61,523 bases of DNA from Cryobacterium fucosi. GTDB taxonomy: Bacteria > Actinomycetota > Actinomycetes > Actinomycetales > Microbacteriaceae. The position numbers and the translations under genes were made by a program. Every line of letters starts with the position of its first letter. Position 1 is the first letter of the stretch. Positions 35,007 to 43,269 of this stretch are shown here, piece after piece. The notes beneath the pieces are model-generated. The model did not search any database. It saw only the letters and a list, made by a program, of their open reading frames with translations, and had not been told where the DNA came from. Location of the stretch: assembly GCF_004403515.1 (NCBI RefSeq), contig NZ_SOHH01000073.1, positions 1-61,523 on the forward strand, given 5' to 3'.

Positions 35007-37397
35007 ATGACCGAGCGCAGTGTGGTGTGGTTCAACGAGATCGGCCTGGCCGACATCCCTCAGGTCGGCGGCAAGAACGCGTCACTGGGGGAGATGGTGC
35101 GCGCCCTGGCAAGCCGGGGTGTGCGTGTGCCGGACGGGTTCGCGACGACCGCGGATGCCTACCGCGCGTTCGTCACCGCGAACGGGATCGAGCCTGCCCT
35201 CCGGCACCAGCTCGAGCTGTTCCACTCCGGGGAGGCGTCGCTCCGCGCCACCGGGGACGCCCTGCGCGAGTTGTTCCTGGCAGGGCAGTTCCCCGAGGAG
35301 ATCGCCGACGGCATCCGCTCGTCGTACCGGGAGTTGTCGGAGAAGTCGGGCCAGGCGAACCTGGCCGTCGCCGTGCGCAGCAGCGCCACCGCGGAGGACC
35401 TGCCGGATGCCAGCTTCGCCGGCCAGCAGGAGACGTTCCTGAACGTGACCGGCGAGCGCGACCTTCTCGACGCCTGCCGGCGCTGCTACGCCTCCCTCTT
35501 CACCGACCGGGCGATCAGCTACCGGGAGGTGAAGAAGTTCGACCACCTGGAGGTGGCGCTGTCGATCGGCATCCAGCGGATGATCCGCTCCGACGTGGGC
35601 GGTTCAGGGGTGATGTTCTCGATCGACACCGACAGCGGTTTCCCGGGAGCCGCCGTGATCAGCGCGGCGTTCGGCCTCGGCGAGACCGTGGTGCAGGGCA
35701 CCGTCGACCCCGACAAGTACCTAGTCTTCAAGGCGCTGCTCGAGCAGCCAGGCTGCACGCCGATCATCGAGAAGACCCTGGGGGCCAAGGCCCGCAAGAT
35801 GGTCTATGCCAAGGGCGGCAGCGCCCGCACCCGCATGATCGACACGTCCGAGCGGGAGCGCCAGTCGTTCGTGCTCAGCGACGCGGACATCGTCAAGCTG
35901 GGCCGCTGGGCGGTGATCGTGGAGAACCACTACGGTCGGCCGATGGACATGGAGTGGGCCAAGGACGGCGTCACCCGCGAGCTCTTCATGGTGCAGGCCC
36001 GCCCCGAGACCGTGCAGTCGCAGGCGAGCGGCACCCGGTTCACCGTGAGCCGGCTCACCGAGCAGGGTCCGTTGCTGATCTCGGGGGTTGCGATCGGTGA
36101 CAGCATCGCCTCCGGGGTGGCCTGCGTGATCAAGGACCCGGCCGACATCGAGAAATTCGTCGACGGCGCCATCCTGGTCACCGAGATGACCGATCCCGAC
36201 TGGGTGCCGATCATGACCCGGGCCGCGGGAATCGTCACCGATCACGGCGGCCCGACCAGCCACGCGGCCATCGTCAGCCGGGAACTGGGCGTGCCGGCCG
36301 TGGTCGGCACCGGCACCGGCACCGACGTGCTCACTGATGGCCGGCTGATCACCCTCTCCTGCGCCGAGGGGGACCAGGGCTTCGTCTACGAGGGCGCGCT
36401 CGCGTTCGAGACCGAGGAGATCGACCTGGGCTCCGTGCCGAAGACCCGCACCAAGGTGATGGTCAACATCGCCAGCCCGGCAGCGGCCTTCGAATGGTGG
36501 CGGCTGCCCGCGGACGGGGTGGGGCTGGCCCGGATGGAGTTCATCATCAACAACCTGATCCAGATCCACCCGATGGCGCTCGTACATCCAGACCGGGTGA
36601 CCGACCCGGTCGCGCTGCGGAGGATCGCCGAGCTCACCCGCGGCTACGGCGACCCGAAGGAGTACTTCGTGCAGGCCCTGTCGCTGGGGATCGCGAAGCT
36701 GACCGCGCCGTACCACCCGAACCCGGTGATCGTGAGGATGAGCGACTTCAAGACCAACGAATACGCGCACCTGGTCGGCGGCGCCGGCTTCGAGCACTCC
36801 GAGGAGAACCCGATGCTCGGCTTCCGCGGCGCCTCCCGCTACTACGACGACCGCTACCGGGAGGGTTTCGCCCTCGAATGCCGGGCGATCAAGCGGGTGC
36901 GGGAGCAGATCGGCTTCGGCAACGTGATCGTGATGGTGCCGTTCTGCCGCACGACGACGGAGGCAGACAAGGTGCTCGCCGTGATGGCCGAGAACGGGCT
37001 GACCCGCGGCGACCACGGCCTGCAGGTCTACATGATGTGCGAGATCCCGGCCAACGTCATCCTGGCCGAGCAGTTCGCCACCCGGTTCGACGGCTTCTCG
37101 ATCGGCTCGAACGACCTGACCCAGCTGGTGCTGGGCGTCGACCGCGACGCCGAGGACCTCGCGGCCCTCTTCGACGAGCGCGACGAGGCCGTCAAGAGCA
37201 TGATCAGCCAGGCGATCGAGAAGGCGCACGCCGCCGGGATAAAGATCGGGATCTGCGGCCAGGGTCCGAGCAACTACCCGGACTTCGCCGCCTTCCTCGT
37301 CCAGGCCGGCATCGACTCCATCTCGCTCAACCCCGACAGCTTCCTCAAGACGGTCGGCCACATCTCCGCCGCCGAGCGCCAGCTCGACACGGCCTGA
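35007..37397 (+). CDS. ppsA: Phosphoenolpyruvate synthase
   Basis: A 796-aa PEP synthase, converting pyruvate and ATP to PEP, AMP and phosphate, a gluconeogenic step. The N-terminal ATP-binding domain (VGGKNASLGEM, VRSSATAEDLPDASFAGQQE) is followed by the mobile phosphohistidine domain with His419 (GGPTSHAAIVSRE), and the PEP/pyruvate barrel ends with the catalytic Cys750 in GICGQGPSNYPDF. Length is typical of the family. ATG 35007 has a GGAG at 6 nt; the 44-codon upstream extension has no similarity to PpsA. Confidence 0.96.
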   Translation: MTERSVVWFNEIGLADIPQVGGKNASLGEMVRALASRGVRVPDGFATTADAYRAFVTANGIEPALRHQLELFHSGEASLRATGDALRELFLAGQFPEEIADGIRSSYRELSEKSGQANLAVAVRSSATAEDLPDASFAGQQETFLNVTGERDLLDACRRCYASLFTDRAISYREVKKFDHLEVALSIGIQRMIRSDVGGSGVMFSIDTDSGFPGAAVISAAFGLGETVVQGTVDPDKYLVFKALLEQPGCTPIIEKTLGAKARKMVYAKGGSARTRMIDTSERERQSFVLSDADIVKLGRWAVIVENHYGRPMDMEWAKDGVTRELFMVQARPETVQSQASGTRFTVSRLTEQGPLLISGVAIGDSIASGVACVIKDPADIEKFVDGAILVTEMTDPDWVPIMTRAAGIVTDHGGPTSHAAIVSRELGVPAVVGTGTGTDVLTDGRLITLSCAEGDQGFVYEGALAFETEEIDLGSVPKTRTKVMVNIASPAAAFEWWRLPADGVGLARMEFIINNLIQIHPMALVHPDRVTDPVALRRIAELTRGYGDPKEYFVQALSLGIAKLTAPYHPNPVIVRMSDFKTNEYAHLVGGAGFEHSEENPMLGFRGASRYYDDRYREGFALECRAIKRVREQIGFGNVIVMVPFCRTTTEADKVLAVMAENGLTRGDHGLQVYMMCEIPANVILAEQFATRFDGFSIGSNDLTQLVLGVDRDAEDLAALFDERDEAVKSMISQAIEKAHAAGIKIGICGQGPSNYPDFAAFLVQAGIDSISLNPDSFLKTVGHISAAERQLDTA

Positions 37398-37521
37398 TCC
37401 GGCTCGGCCCGTCCGCCGGCCGAGTCCGTTCGACTGGGATCAGCGCGGGGCGTGGACGTGGTTTTGCCGTGGCGCTGCGACTGCGGGAACCGGTGTCATT
37501 TTCCTGAGTCGTATGCACAAA

Positions 37522-37968
37522 TCAACTGCGTTGGTGGCCGTAGCGCTCGGCCATCTTCTCGGAGAGCAGCTGCGCCGCTTCCGCCGCGGTGAGTGCCAGG
37601 CTCTCGCTTTCGTCAACGCCTAGTTCGTTAAGCGCCCGAACGAGATACAGCGGTAATGGTTCCTTCTGGGTCACGGGTTCGGGCGCCCCGCGGTCCGGCA
37701 ATTTCTTGTCACGAACACATGCCCAGAACGTCTCAGCATCAACGGCGAGCTGGGTTCGCAGGATGTGGGTCCACATCCCGGCAGAGTACGTCGACCTGTC
37801 GACGGGTCTGGAGATTCTTGTGCGGAGGATTTGCCCGTCCCAGAGCGCCAACTCATAGGTGCGGTGATGCCGGACAGGCTGTCCTGATGCCCCGCGCACG
37901 AGCTGCCACTTCTCCACCACGCAGAAATCGTCGTGGTCCTCGCGGGTCGAGGCCGGGTACCTATTCAC
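37522..37968 (-). CDS. Probable toxin, 'cytotoxic translational repressor' type
   Basis: A 148-aa protein starting at GTG 37968, which overlaps the stop of the upstream antitoxin by 8 nt (GTGAATAG). The conserved stretch NRYPASTREDHDDFCVVEKW, followed by HHRTYELALWDGQILRTRIS and a MWTHILRTQL segment, matches actinobacterial proteins annotated as cytotoxic translational repressors of toxin-antitoxin systems; this is recalled, not tested. The C-terminal part (YLVRALNELGVDESESLALT) may be helical. The tight overlap downstream of a Phd-like gene supports the TA assignment. Biochemical target unknown. Confidence 0.75.
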   Translation of the reverse strand: MNRYPASTREDHDDFCVVEKWQLVRGASGQPVRHHRTYELALWDGQILRTRISRPVDRSTYSAGMWTHILRTQLAVDAETFWACVRDKKLPDRGAPEPVTQKEPLPLYLVRALNELGVDESESLALTAAEAAQLLSEKMAERYGHQRS

Positions 37969-38380
37969 CGCCGCGCTCAAGCCATTCGAGGAGCTCCTCG
38001 TCGGTTGAAAGTTTGATGAGCTGCACAAGTGCCCAGTTGCCGGCGTGATTCGGAGCACGCTCCAGCCGGTCGTCCCAGTCTTCGGCGTACTCACGAAGCG
38101 ACAGGGCGAGGTCAGCGAGCGCGCCGTCAACATCCGTACCCTCAGACACGAAGGGGCGACCGTCCATCAACGCAATCGTGCGGTCATCTTCCCGAGTGAC
38201 GCGCACGCGCGGCGATACAGTTCGAGAGAAGTATTTACGGAGCCGATCCACCGGCATGACCGCAGAGAGCTGACCATCGCGCTGCACCGTGACGGTTCGC
38301 CCGCGCGCGGTCGCATCGAACACTTCCTTGAGATGTGAGCGCACGTCTGTAAAGGACCTGTAATCGGCGACGAGTGGCAT
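37961..38380 (-). CDS. Phd/YefM-like antitoxin
   Basis: A 139-aa protein with a prevent-host-death-type N-terminus (DYRSFTDVRSHLKEVFDATA, then GRTVTVQRDGQLSAVMPVDRL), which should bind operator DNA, and an acidic C-terminus that probably neutralises the toxin. ATG 38380 has AGGAAGG 6 nt upstream. It is longer than typical Phd proteins. Upstream (38400-38460) are palindromic stretches (GTACGCTGAGTAC, ATGTACAT) suitable for autoregulation. Confidence 0.8.
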   Translation of the reverse strand: MPLVADYRSFTDVRSHLKEVFDATARGRTVTVQRDGQLSAVMPVDRLRKYFSRTVSPRVRVTREDDRTIALMDGRPFVSEGTDVDGALADLALSLREYAEDWDDRLERAPNHAGNWALVQLIKLSTDEELLEWLERGGE

Positions 38381-38687
38381 TTCAACCTTCCTGCGCAGGT
38401 GAACCCGCGCGCACGTGCAAACGTACGCTGAGTACGTCATGTACATGTTATCTCGGTGTCACCTCCTATGGCCACCTCGGCCAAGAATTCACCGCAACTG
38501 CACACCCGCACACATTGACCCAATGGCTGCACACGTGCCCGTAAGCCGAACCCCCTACGGGCAGGTGCTGCCCAAGACTCACAAGGTATACCGCCACTCA
38601 CAAGGTCATAGGTTACGGGCCGCGTCGCTGCAGCGTTTGCCAGCTCAGGGTTCCCGAAGTTAGGCCCCGACGATGCCTGCGCATTGC
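38381..38687. other. Intergenic region upstream of the TA pair
   Basis: This spacer of about 307 bp is less GC-rich than its surroundings. It contains the palindromes near 38423-38450 (candidate TA operator) and nothing recognisable beyond that. Confidence 0.4.
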
Positions 38688-39125
38688 CTAGGATCCCCGC
38701 GAGTACGCCCTCGTGGCTGGAATCCAGAGCAGGATCGCCGCTGCGAGTGCGACTGCGGAGATGAAGAACTGCGCAGGGTCGATGCTTTGGAAAGCGACAA
38801 GGAACTGAGCCACAAAGTAGAGGATTGCCCAGCCCGACGCAGTTGCTGATCGCTGCAATGCGGCAATCCCCGTCCAGAAGGGCAGGACGACGAGAAATAT
38901 GGCCGAGAGCGATAGTGCTACCAGGAGCACCACGGTGGTCGACTCTTCGTAATCGGACAGCAAGATTACAACTCCCGTCACGAATGTGACCAAGTTGAAT
39001 GCTCCTGCTCCGAGCAGCGCCGAGGCTCCGAGCCAGAGGGGCAACGGTCGTTGGCTCTTTCGTTTCGAGGGCACATCGAGTCGGGGTGTCCTCAAGGGCT
39101 TCATGAAACCTTGGCCATTGAACAT
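38688..39125 (-). CDS. Small membrane protein, unknown family
   Basis: A 145-aa protein with four predicted membrane helices (LGAGAFNLVTFVTGVVILL, TVVLLVALSLSAIFLVVLPF, GWAILYFVAQFLVAF, ISAVALAAAILLWIPA) and a basic N-terminus. The ATG at 39125 is preferred because AAGGACG lies just before it; ATG 39143 is an alternative. Codon use is less GC-biased than in core genes, fitting an acquired islet. Confidence 0.65.
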   Translation of the reverse strand: MFNGQGFMKPLRTPRLDVPSKRKSQRPLPLWLGASALLGAGAFNLVTFVTGVVILLSDYEESTTVVLLVALSLSAIFLVVLPFWTGIAALQRSATASGWAILYFVAQFLVAFQSIDPAQFFISAVALAAAILLWIPATRAYSRGS

Positions 39126-39890
39126 GTCGTCCTTCGATTCCATCAATTGCTGTCATCTAGCCACGAGGGAGCAGTTCTCGAAGAGCAGGCAATTCTGCCG
39201 GCCACCAACGGGAAACCGTTCCCACGGGTCAACTTACCGGTCCCGAACCAGGGCGCGCCGGAAGCGGTCAATCACAGTCCAACCATCACAGGTGATCCGC
39301 CCGCGACGCCGCCGCGATCCGGGGCACTGGTGGCAGGTGCAGGACTGTCCGCGGACGAGGGATCTTCTTGAGCTGAATCCGCTGAGGCGGTCGTCTACGG
39401 TCGATACTCTTTCGGCGGTGGCGATGTTGGCAGGTCGCCGGGGGCAGCTCGGTCTCCGAAAGTCATGGTGGCGATCGAGGACAGCCCGGCACCGATGCCC
39501 TTGGCAAGAACGGACAGGATAGCCCCCAGTATCTGCCATAGCCCCGCATGGCCACGTGACTGAGTCATGCGGGGCCCCGATCTCCAGGTCGTGTGCGTCT
39601 CGGCGTCGAGAGCCTGCACGATCGCGCAGCTACTTCACGGCGCGTATTTGTCACTCTACGAGGGTGACCAACGTGTATCCAGTAGACACAAGTACAAGAT
39701 CGTCTTTACGTCTCCTAAGTACCACCAGTTCCGATGCTGCTTAAAGGGCGTGACACTCTGCCGTCACGCGTGGGCTCATCCGCTGCCCCGTAAGCCGGAC
39801 GTTCACCAGGACGCGTGCAGACGGCTTCGCACATTTTCGAAGCCGAGACAGTCACTGGGCCGTCCATTCCCGTAAGATCCGCCCGAGAAA
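39126..39890. other. Low-GC accessory stretch without a clear gene
   Basis: About 765 bp with mixed composition. Apart from a possible 57-aa protein on the minus strand (39395-39568) it contains only short frames without recognisable products. It is flanked by the small membrane protein and a recombinase remnant and probably represents decayed acquired DNA. Confidence 0.4.
39395..39568 (-). CDS. Possible 57-aa membrane peptide
   Basis: A frame starting ATG 39568 encodes a peptide with one hydrophobic helix (LWQILGAILSVLAKGIGAGL) and a C-terminus ending PPPKEYRP, an ending I recall from small actinobacterial proteins. A GGAG lies about 12 nt upstream. No homology can be claimed. Confidence 0.35.
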   Translation of the reverse strand: MTQSRGHAGLWQILGAILSVLAKGIGAGLSSIATMTFGDRAAPGDLPTSPPPKEYRP

Positions 39891-40362
39891 ATGCCCGGTC
39901 AAGGGGGGCTAAACGCTGCAGTCAAAACCAGGACCGCACTGCTCATAAGCTATGCCAGTGTCTCCACCAATGACCAAGACCTGACCGCCCAAAAGAACGC
40001 TCTCGCGACTCTCGGCGTGAGTGCCGAAGTCATCTATCACCGATCAGGGTCTCACCGGAACCAACCGCGCCCGGCCGGGACTACACGAAGCGTTGGCCGC
40101 GTGCCGGACCGACGACACGCTTGTGGTCACGAAGCTCGACCGCCTCGCGCGGTCGCTGCGCGACGCGAAAGACATCGCCGATGACCTCACCCGCCGTGAA
40201 GTGAAACTCAGTATTGGTGGTTCCGTGCATGATCCCACCGACCCGGTAGGCCGGCCGCTGTTCATGTGCTCGCGATGGTCGCTGAGTGTGAGGCCGACTT
40301 GATCCGAGCACGCACCCGTGAGGGCATGCAAGTTGCCAAGGCAGCTGGTCGTCTTCGCGTGC
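39891..40362 (+). pseudogene. Frameshifted serine recombinase (resolvase/invertase) remnant
   Basis: Three consecutive frames together give a Tn3/DNA-invertase-type serine recombinase: LLISYASVSTNDQDLTAQKN, then LTGTNRARPGLHEALAACRT with TKLDRLARSLRDAKDIADD and GGSVHDPTDPVGR, then LAMVAECEADLIRARTREGM. Frameshifts fall near 40038 and 40265, the YARVS motif has lost its conserved Arg (YASVS), and the C-terminal helix-turn-helix is missing after KAAGRLR. It is inactive and marks past mobile DNA in this islet. Confidence 0.85.
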
Positions 40363-40421
40363 AGACGAGTACTGAAAATGACAACCGGACTCGAGAATCG
40401 GACGCGAGGGCGGTGGCCGGG

Positions 40422-40796
40422 TCAGGCGCCGGACTCGTCGTAGCGGTCGAGCACGGCCTGCTCGTATTCGGCTTCGGCGGCGTCGGCCGCCGCCCTGGCC
40501 TCGGCAACCCGTGCGCTGATCGAGTGCTCGTCCTTCTCAATTCGCAGGACTTCGTCGGGGCCGGCGTTGGAGAGCAACTCCTCGAGAGTGTCGGGGTCGA
40601 GGTGCGCGGCCGCGATGGCGTCCACCTCGGAGCGCAGAACCGCAGCCTTGCTTCTCAGCAAGCGCACGCGCGCATCCCTGGCGAGTTGCCGCGGCGTGAG
40701 CCCGGTCGCCCTGTCGGTCGCTTCGATAGCCTTTTCGGCGCCGGTCTTCTCAGTGCCGGCCTTCTCGGTGCCGTTTTCGCCTTCTGTGTTGGTCAT
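40422..40796 (-). CDS. Hypothetical charged helical protein
   Basis: A 124-aa cytosolic protein, almost wholly alpha-helical in character. The N-terminus has a repeated EKAGTEKTGAEKA pattern; later segments (LLRSKAAVLRSEVDAIAAAH, ARVAEARAAADAAEAEYEQA) look like coiled coils. No family recognised. ATG 40796 is followed by GC-rich codons typical of the host, so it is native rather than part of the islet. Possible GAGG ribosome binding site (GGGGAGG, 40801-40807 on the minus strand). Confidence 0.65.
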   Translation of the reverse strand: MTNTEGENGTEKAGTEKTGAEKAIEATDRATGLTPRQLARDARVRLLRSKAAVLRSEVDAIAAAHLDPDTLEELLSNAGPDEVLRIEKDEHSISARVAEARAAADAAEAEYEQAVLDRYDESGA

Positions 40797-41127
40797 GGTG
40801 CCTCCCCGTTCGGTGGCAGCCTAGCGCGCGGGTCGCCCGGCACGTGCTGCGCCACGTCGTCAAGTCGAGCGCCGGGCGGATGCCGCCGAGCACCCGCGCA
40901 GACCGCTCCCGTTCGCGCCCGGTCCCGATCATCATCACGCGCCGAAGGCCCAGCACCGCCGGCAGGTGGCCGCCGGATGTGCAGAAGCCGCGGCATCCGT
41001 GGGCCGTGCCTGACAACTCGGTTCTGCCGCCGGATCTCACGCTGCGCTCACCCGAACTGGGCGTGTCGCGCCCCGCCGAACGGGAGCAGTATGGGAATCC
41101 AACTCTGATCAGGCAGGAGAGCGTGAG
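40797..41127. other. Divergent intergenic region
   Basis: A GC-rich spacer of 331 bp between two divergent hypothetical genes. Frames through it are not supported. AGGAGAGCG just before 41128 is the ribosome binding site of the next gene; nothing else is evident. Confidence 0.4.
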
Positions 41128-41925
41128 ATGACTGATGCAGCGTCCAACGACTCCGGCGACAACTACATCCATGACGACGACGACGCGGATGCCGGCACCA
41201 CCGACGGCTACGAGGTCTACAACCCTCCGGCCGACCGCTTCCTGACCGCGCAGATGTGGTGGATCGCCAGCGAACTGGTGCGCCGGCATCCGCACCTCCG
41301 CATCTCGGGGGTGGAGGTCGACGAGGGCGCCCGGCTGCTGATCGTGCACGACGAGCAGAACGCGATGAGCATCCAGTGGGATCTCGTCGGCGGCTGCAAG
41401 TTCCTGGTCAACGGGGCCGTGAACAAGATCAGCTGGATCGAGATGATGGCCGCCCTCAGCCCGCACGACATCGTGCAGCGGATCGAGGTGGCGACCGGTC
41501 TCGGCATCCCCAGGACCTCGCCGGTCACGACAAAACGCGCCCTGACCTACCGTCTGATCGCCAGCGCGCTGGCCACCGCCACCAACGACCGGCAGGGCTG
41601 GTACGCGGTGCCCGCGCCGATGCTGCACGACGAGGATCCGGCCGAACCGGGCTGCGACTACTTCCGCGGCTTCCCGTCGACGGTCGAGGCCCGCTCGCGC
41701 TACGTGGCGATGACCCTCGAGGAGTTCGACGCCGGCAATCGCAGCGTCTACTTCTTCCAGCCGTTCTGGGCGCTGGTGCGCGACCTGGACCCGGTCGCGA
41801 TCTTCGACGCGGCGGGCGTGATCCACACGGTGCGCGGGGCGACCGAGCTGATGCCGGTCTACGAACGCACGCACCGCACCCTGTCGATCACGGCCGTGCA
41901 AGTGCTCGGGGCCTACCTGCCGTAG
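41128..41925 (+). CDS. Hypothetical protein, possible TY-Chap2-like family
   Basis: A 265-aa protein with an acidic N-terminus (HDDDDADAG) followed by FLTAQMWWIASELVRRHPHL, which I associate with actinobacterial proteins named TY-Chap2 putative peptide chaperones; this naming is from memory and untested. Other segments include LIVHDEQNAMSIQWDLVGG and YRLIASALATATNDRQGWYAVPAP. No signal peptide or membrane helix. ATG has a good AGGAGAG site. Function unknown. Confidence 0.7.
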   Translation: MTDAASNDSGDNYIHDDDDADAGTTDGYEVYNPPADRFLTAQMWWIASELVRRHPHLRISGVEVDEGARLLIVHDEQNAMSIQWDLVGGCKFLVNGAVNKISWIEMMAALSPHDIVQRIEVATGLGIPRTSPVTTKRALTYRLIASALATATNDRQGWYAVPAPMLHDEDPAEPGCDYFRGFPSTVEARSRYVAMTLEEFDAGNRSVYFFQPFWALVRDLDPVAIFDAAGVIHTVRGATELMPVYERTHRTLSITAVQVLGAYLP

Positions 41926-41987
41926 CCGGCAGTCCAGCGGCTGGTGCGCCCGGTGACGGATGCCGCAACCGGTGATTCGCCGGGGTT

Positions 41988-42272
41988 CTAGTTGATGCTG
42001 CCGAGCCCGGTGAGCTTTGCGTGCAGCGTCGAGTCGCTGGGCTCGACCACGTGCGTGCCGTCGGGGAAGACGATCACGGGGATCTGGGTGCGGCCGCTGA
42101 TCGCGTGGGCACGGTCGGCGCCATCGTCCACGCTCTCGAGGTCGACGTAGTCGTAGTCGACGTTCAACACGTCGAGCAGCTTCTTCGAGCGGCGGCAATC
42201 GCCGCACCACTGGGCGCCGAACATCGTGATGCGCTGGGCGGGGGCTGCTGTCGGTGCGGCGAGGTCGGTCAT
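41988..42272 (-). CDS. Mycoredoxin/glutaredoxin-like protein
   Basis: A 94-aa thioredoxin-fold protein. The redox motif is WCGDC (TMFGAQWCGDCRRSKK), followed by DYDYVDLESVDDGADRA, the cis-Pro in TQIPVIVFPDGTHVVEP and a typical C-terminal helix. In actinobacteria this architecture belongs to mycoredoxins that reduce mycothiol mixed disulfides, although the commonest motif is CxYC; the CGDC variant may alter specificity. Downstream of the cupin gene on the same strand but separated by a repeat. Confidence 0.9.
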   Translation of the reverse strand: MTDLAAPTAAPAQRITMFGAQWCGDCRRSKKLLDVLNVDYDYVDLESVDDGADRAHAISGRTQIPVIVFPDGTHVVEPSDSTLHAKLTGLGSIN

Positions 42273-42371
42273 TTGCCCATCCTAGGTGCGCGCGGTGGGC
42301 GTTCTCTGGGTGCGCGTGCGCGGCGACCGCCCGCGTGCGCGGCGACCGCCGTCGCGGCGCAGGCTGGGGAA

Positions 42372-42441
42372 CTCGTGGCGCAGGTTAGGGAAGCGGGCGC
42401 ATGTTCCTGGGTGCGCCTGCTTCCCTAACCTGCGCCGCGAG
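42372..42441. repeat. Long palindrome, copy A
   Basis: Arms of 30 bp (42372-42401 and 42412-42441; two mismatches) surround a 10-nt loop TGTTCCTGGG. The outer ends read CTCGTGGCGCA and TGCGCCGCGAG. The same layout occurs at 42991-43060 and, in reverse orientation, at 52356-52425. Confidence 0.9.
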
Positions 42442-42556
42442 TTCGCCCCGACCTGCGCCCCGAGTTCGCCCCGACCTGCGCCGCGAGTTCGCCCCGACCT
42501 GCGCCCCGAGTTCGCCCCGACCTGCGCCGCGAGTTCGCCCCGACCTGCGCCCCGAC
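42430..42556. repeat. 23-bp tandem repeat
   Basis: Five full copies and one partial copy of a 23-bp unit (CTGCGCCGCGAGTTCGCCCC plus GAC), alternating GCCGCGAG and GCCCCGAG. The first copy is the 3' end of palindrome A, so the array seems to have grown from it. No spacers, so not CRISPR. Confidence 0.9.
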
Positions 42557-42582
42557 CGGCGCCGCGACGGCGGATGCCCGCG

Positions 42583-42909
42583 CTACCCGATCAAGGTGAG
42601 CATCAGCCGCGACTCCTCGAGCGCTTCGACCTCGTGCGTGAGCGAAGCGTCGAGACGCAGCAGCGCGCCCGCGACGAGGTCGGTGACCTGTCCGCCGGCG
42701 GTGACGCGCAGGCATCCGTCGAGTGCCTGCATGAGCAGGGTCTTCGGCGCACGGTGTTCCGTGAGCACGTGCCCCGCCGCGAAGGTGAGCACGACCACGC
42801 GCACCCCCGGAGCGTTGAGCACGGTGGTATGCCCGAGGCCGCCGGGGGCGAGGACGGCGTCCGCGCGCACATCGGGGATGAAGGTGATCGGGGCCGCAGA
42901 GGTGTCCAT
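42583..42909 (-). CDS. Small cupin-domain protein
   Basis: A 108-aa single-domain cupin. The first motif is weak (VLTFAAGHVLTEHRAPKTLL, with His and Glu as possible metal ligands) and the second is LDASLTHEVEALEESRLML. No enzymatic role can be named. The start ATG 42909 follows TACCGT by 6 nt and GAAGGG immediately, suggesting leaderless initiation. The gene is bracketed by two palindromes of the same family. Confidence 0.75.
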   Translation of the reverse strand: MDTSAAPITFIPDVRADAVLAPGGLGHTTVLNAPGVRVVVLTFAAGHVLTEHRAPKTLLMQALDGCLRVTAGGQVTDLVAGALLRLDASLTHEVEALEESRLMLTLIG

Positions 42910-43269
42910 CCCTTCACGGTAGCCCCGAGACCTGTCTTCGCGCCGTCCGGGGCACTGATCGACGGGATGCCTCGTCGAGAGTTCGCCCCACTCGTGGCGC
43001 ACCGTGAGGAAGCGGGCGCACGTTCCTGGGTGCGCCGGCTTCCCGAACCTGAGCCGCGAGAACCCGGCTCCGCGCGCAGCTCTGGCACCCGCGCCCGTGA
43101 GCGCCCCGAACGCGTGCGAGCAACCGGCTTCGCGTGCCCCGAACGGGTGCCCGTGAAAATCCCGACTTGACTCCAGAAGTGGGGGCCTCGACCTGCCCGA
43201 ATACCAGCCCGGACCAGTGGCAACGCTGGTAGGTTCGGATTGAGGCAGAGCAGTCGGGGGGACTGAACC
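42910..43269. other. Divergent region with palindrome copy B
   Basis: This 360-bp spacer contains palindrome B (42991-43060) and a run of related half-sites. Near 43230 a TAGGTT box could be the -10 of the GGDEF gene. No gene is seen. Confidence 0.4.
42991..43060. repeat. Long palindrome, copy B
   Basis: Same layout as copy A: outer CTCGTGGCGCA and GCCGCGAG, loop CGTTCCTGGG (43021-43030). The arms are more diverged, with about eight mismatches in 30 bp. Confidence 0.8.

Noticed and set aside
39567..39875. 102-codon plus-strand frame in the accessory islet
   Set aside because: Cys/His/Arg-rich translation with no family signal and rare codons; treated as non-coding.
42430..42556. CRISPR-like regular repeats
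   Set aside because: Pure tandem 23-bp repeat without spacers.
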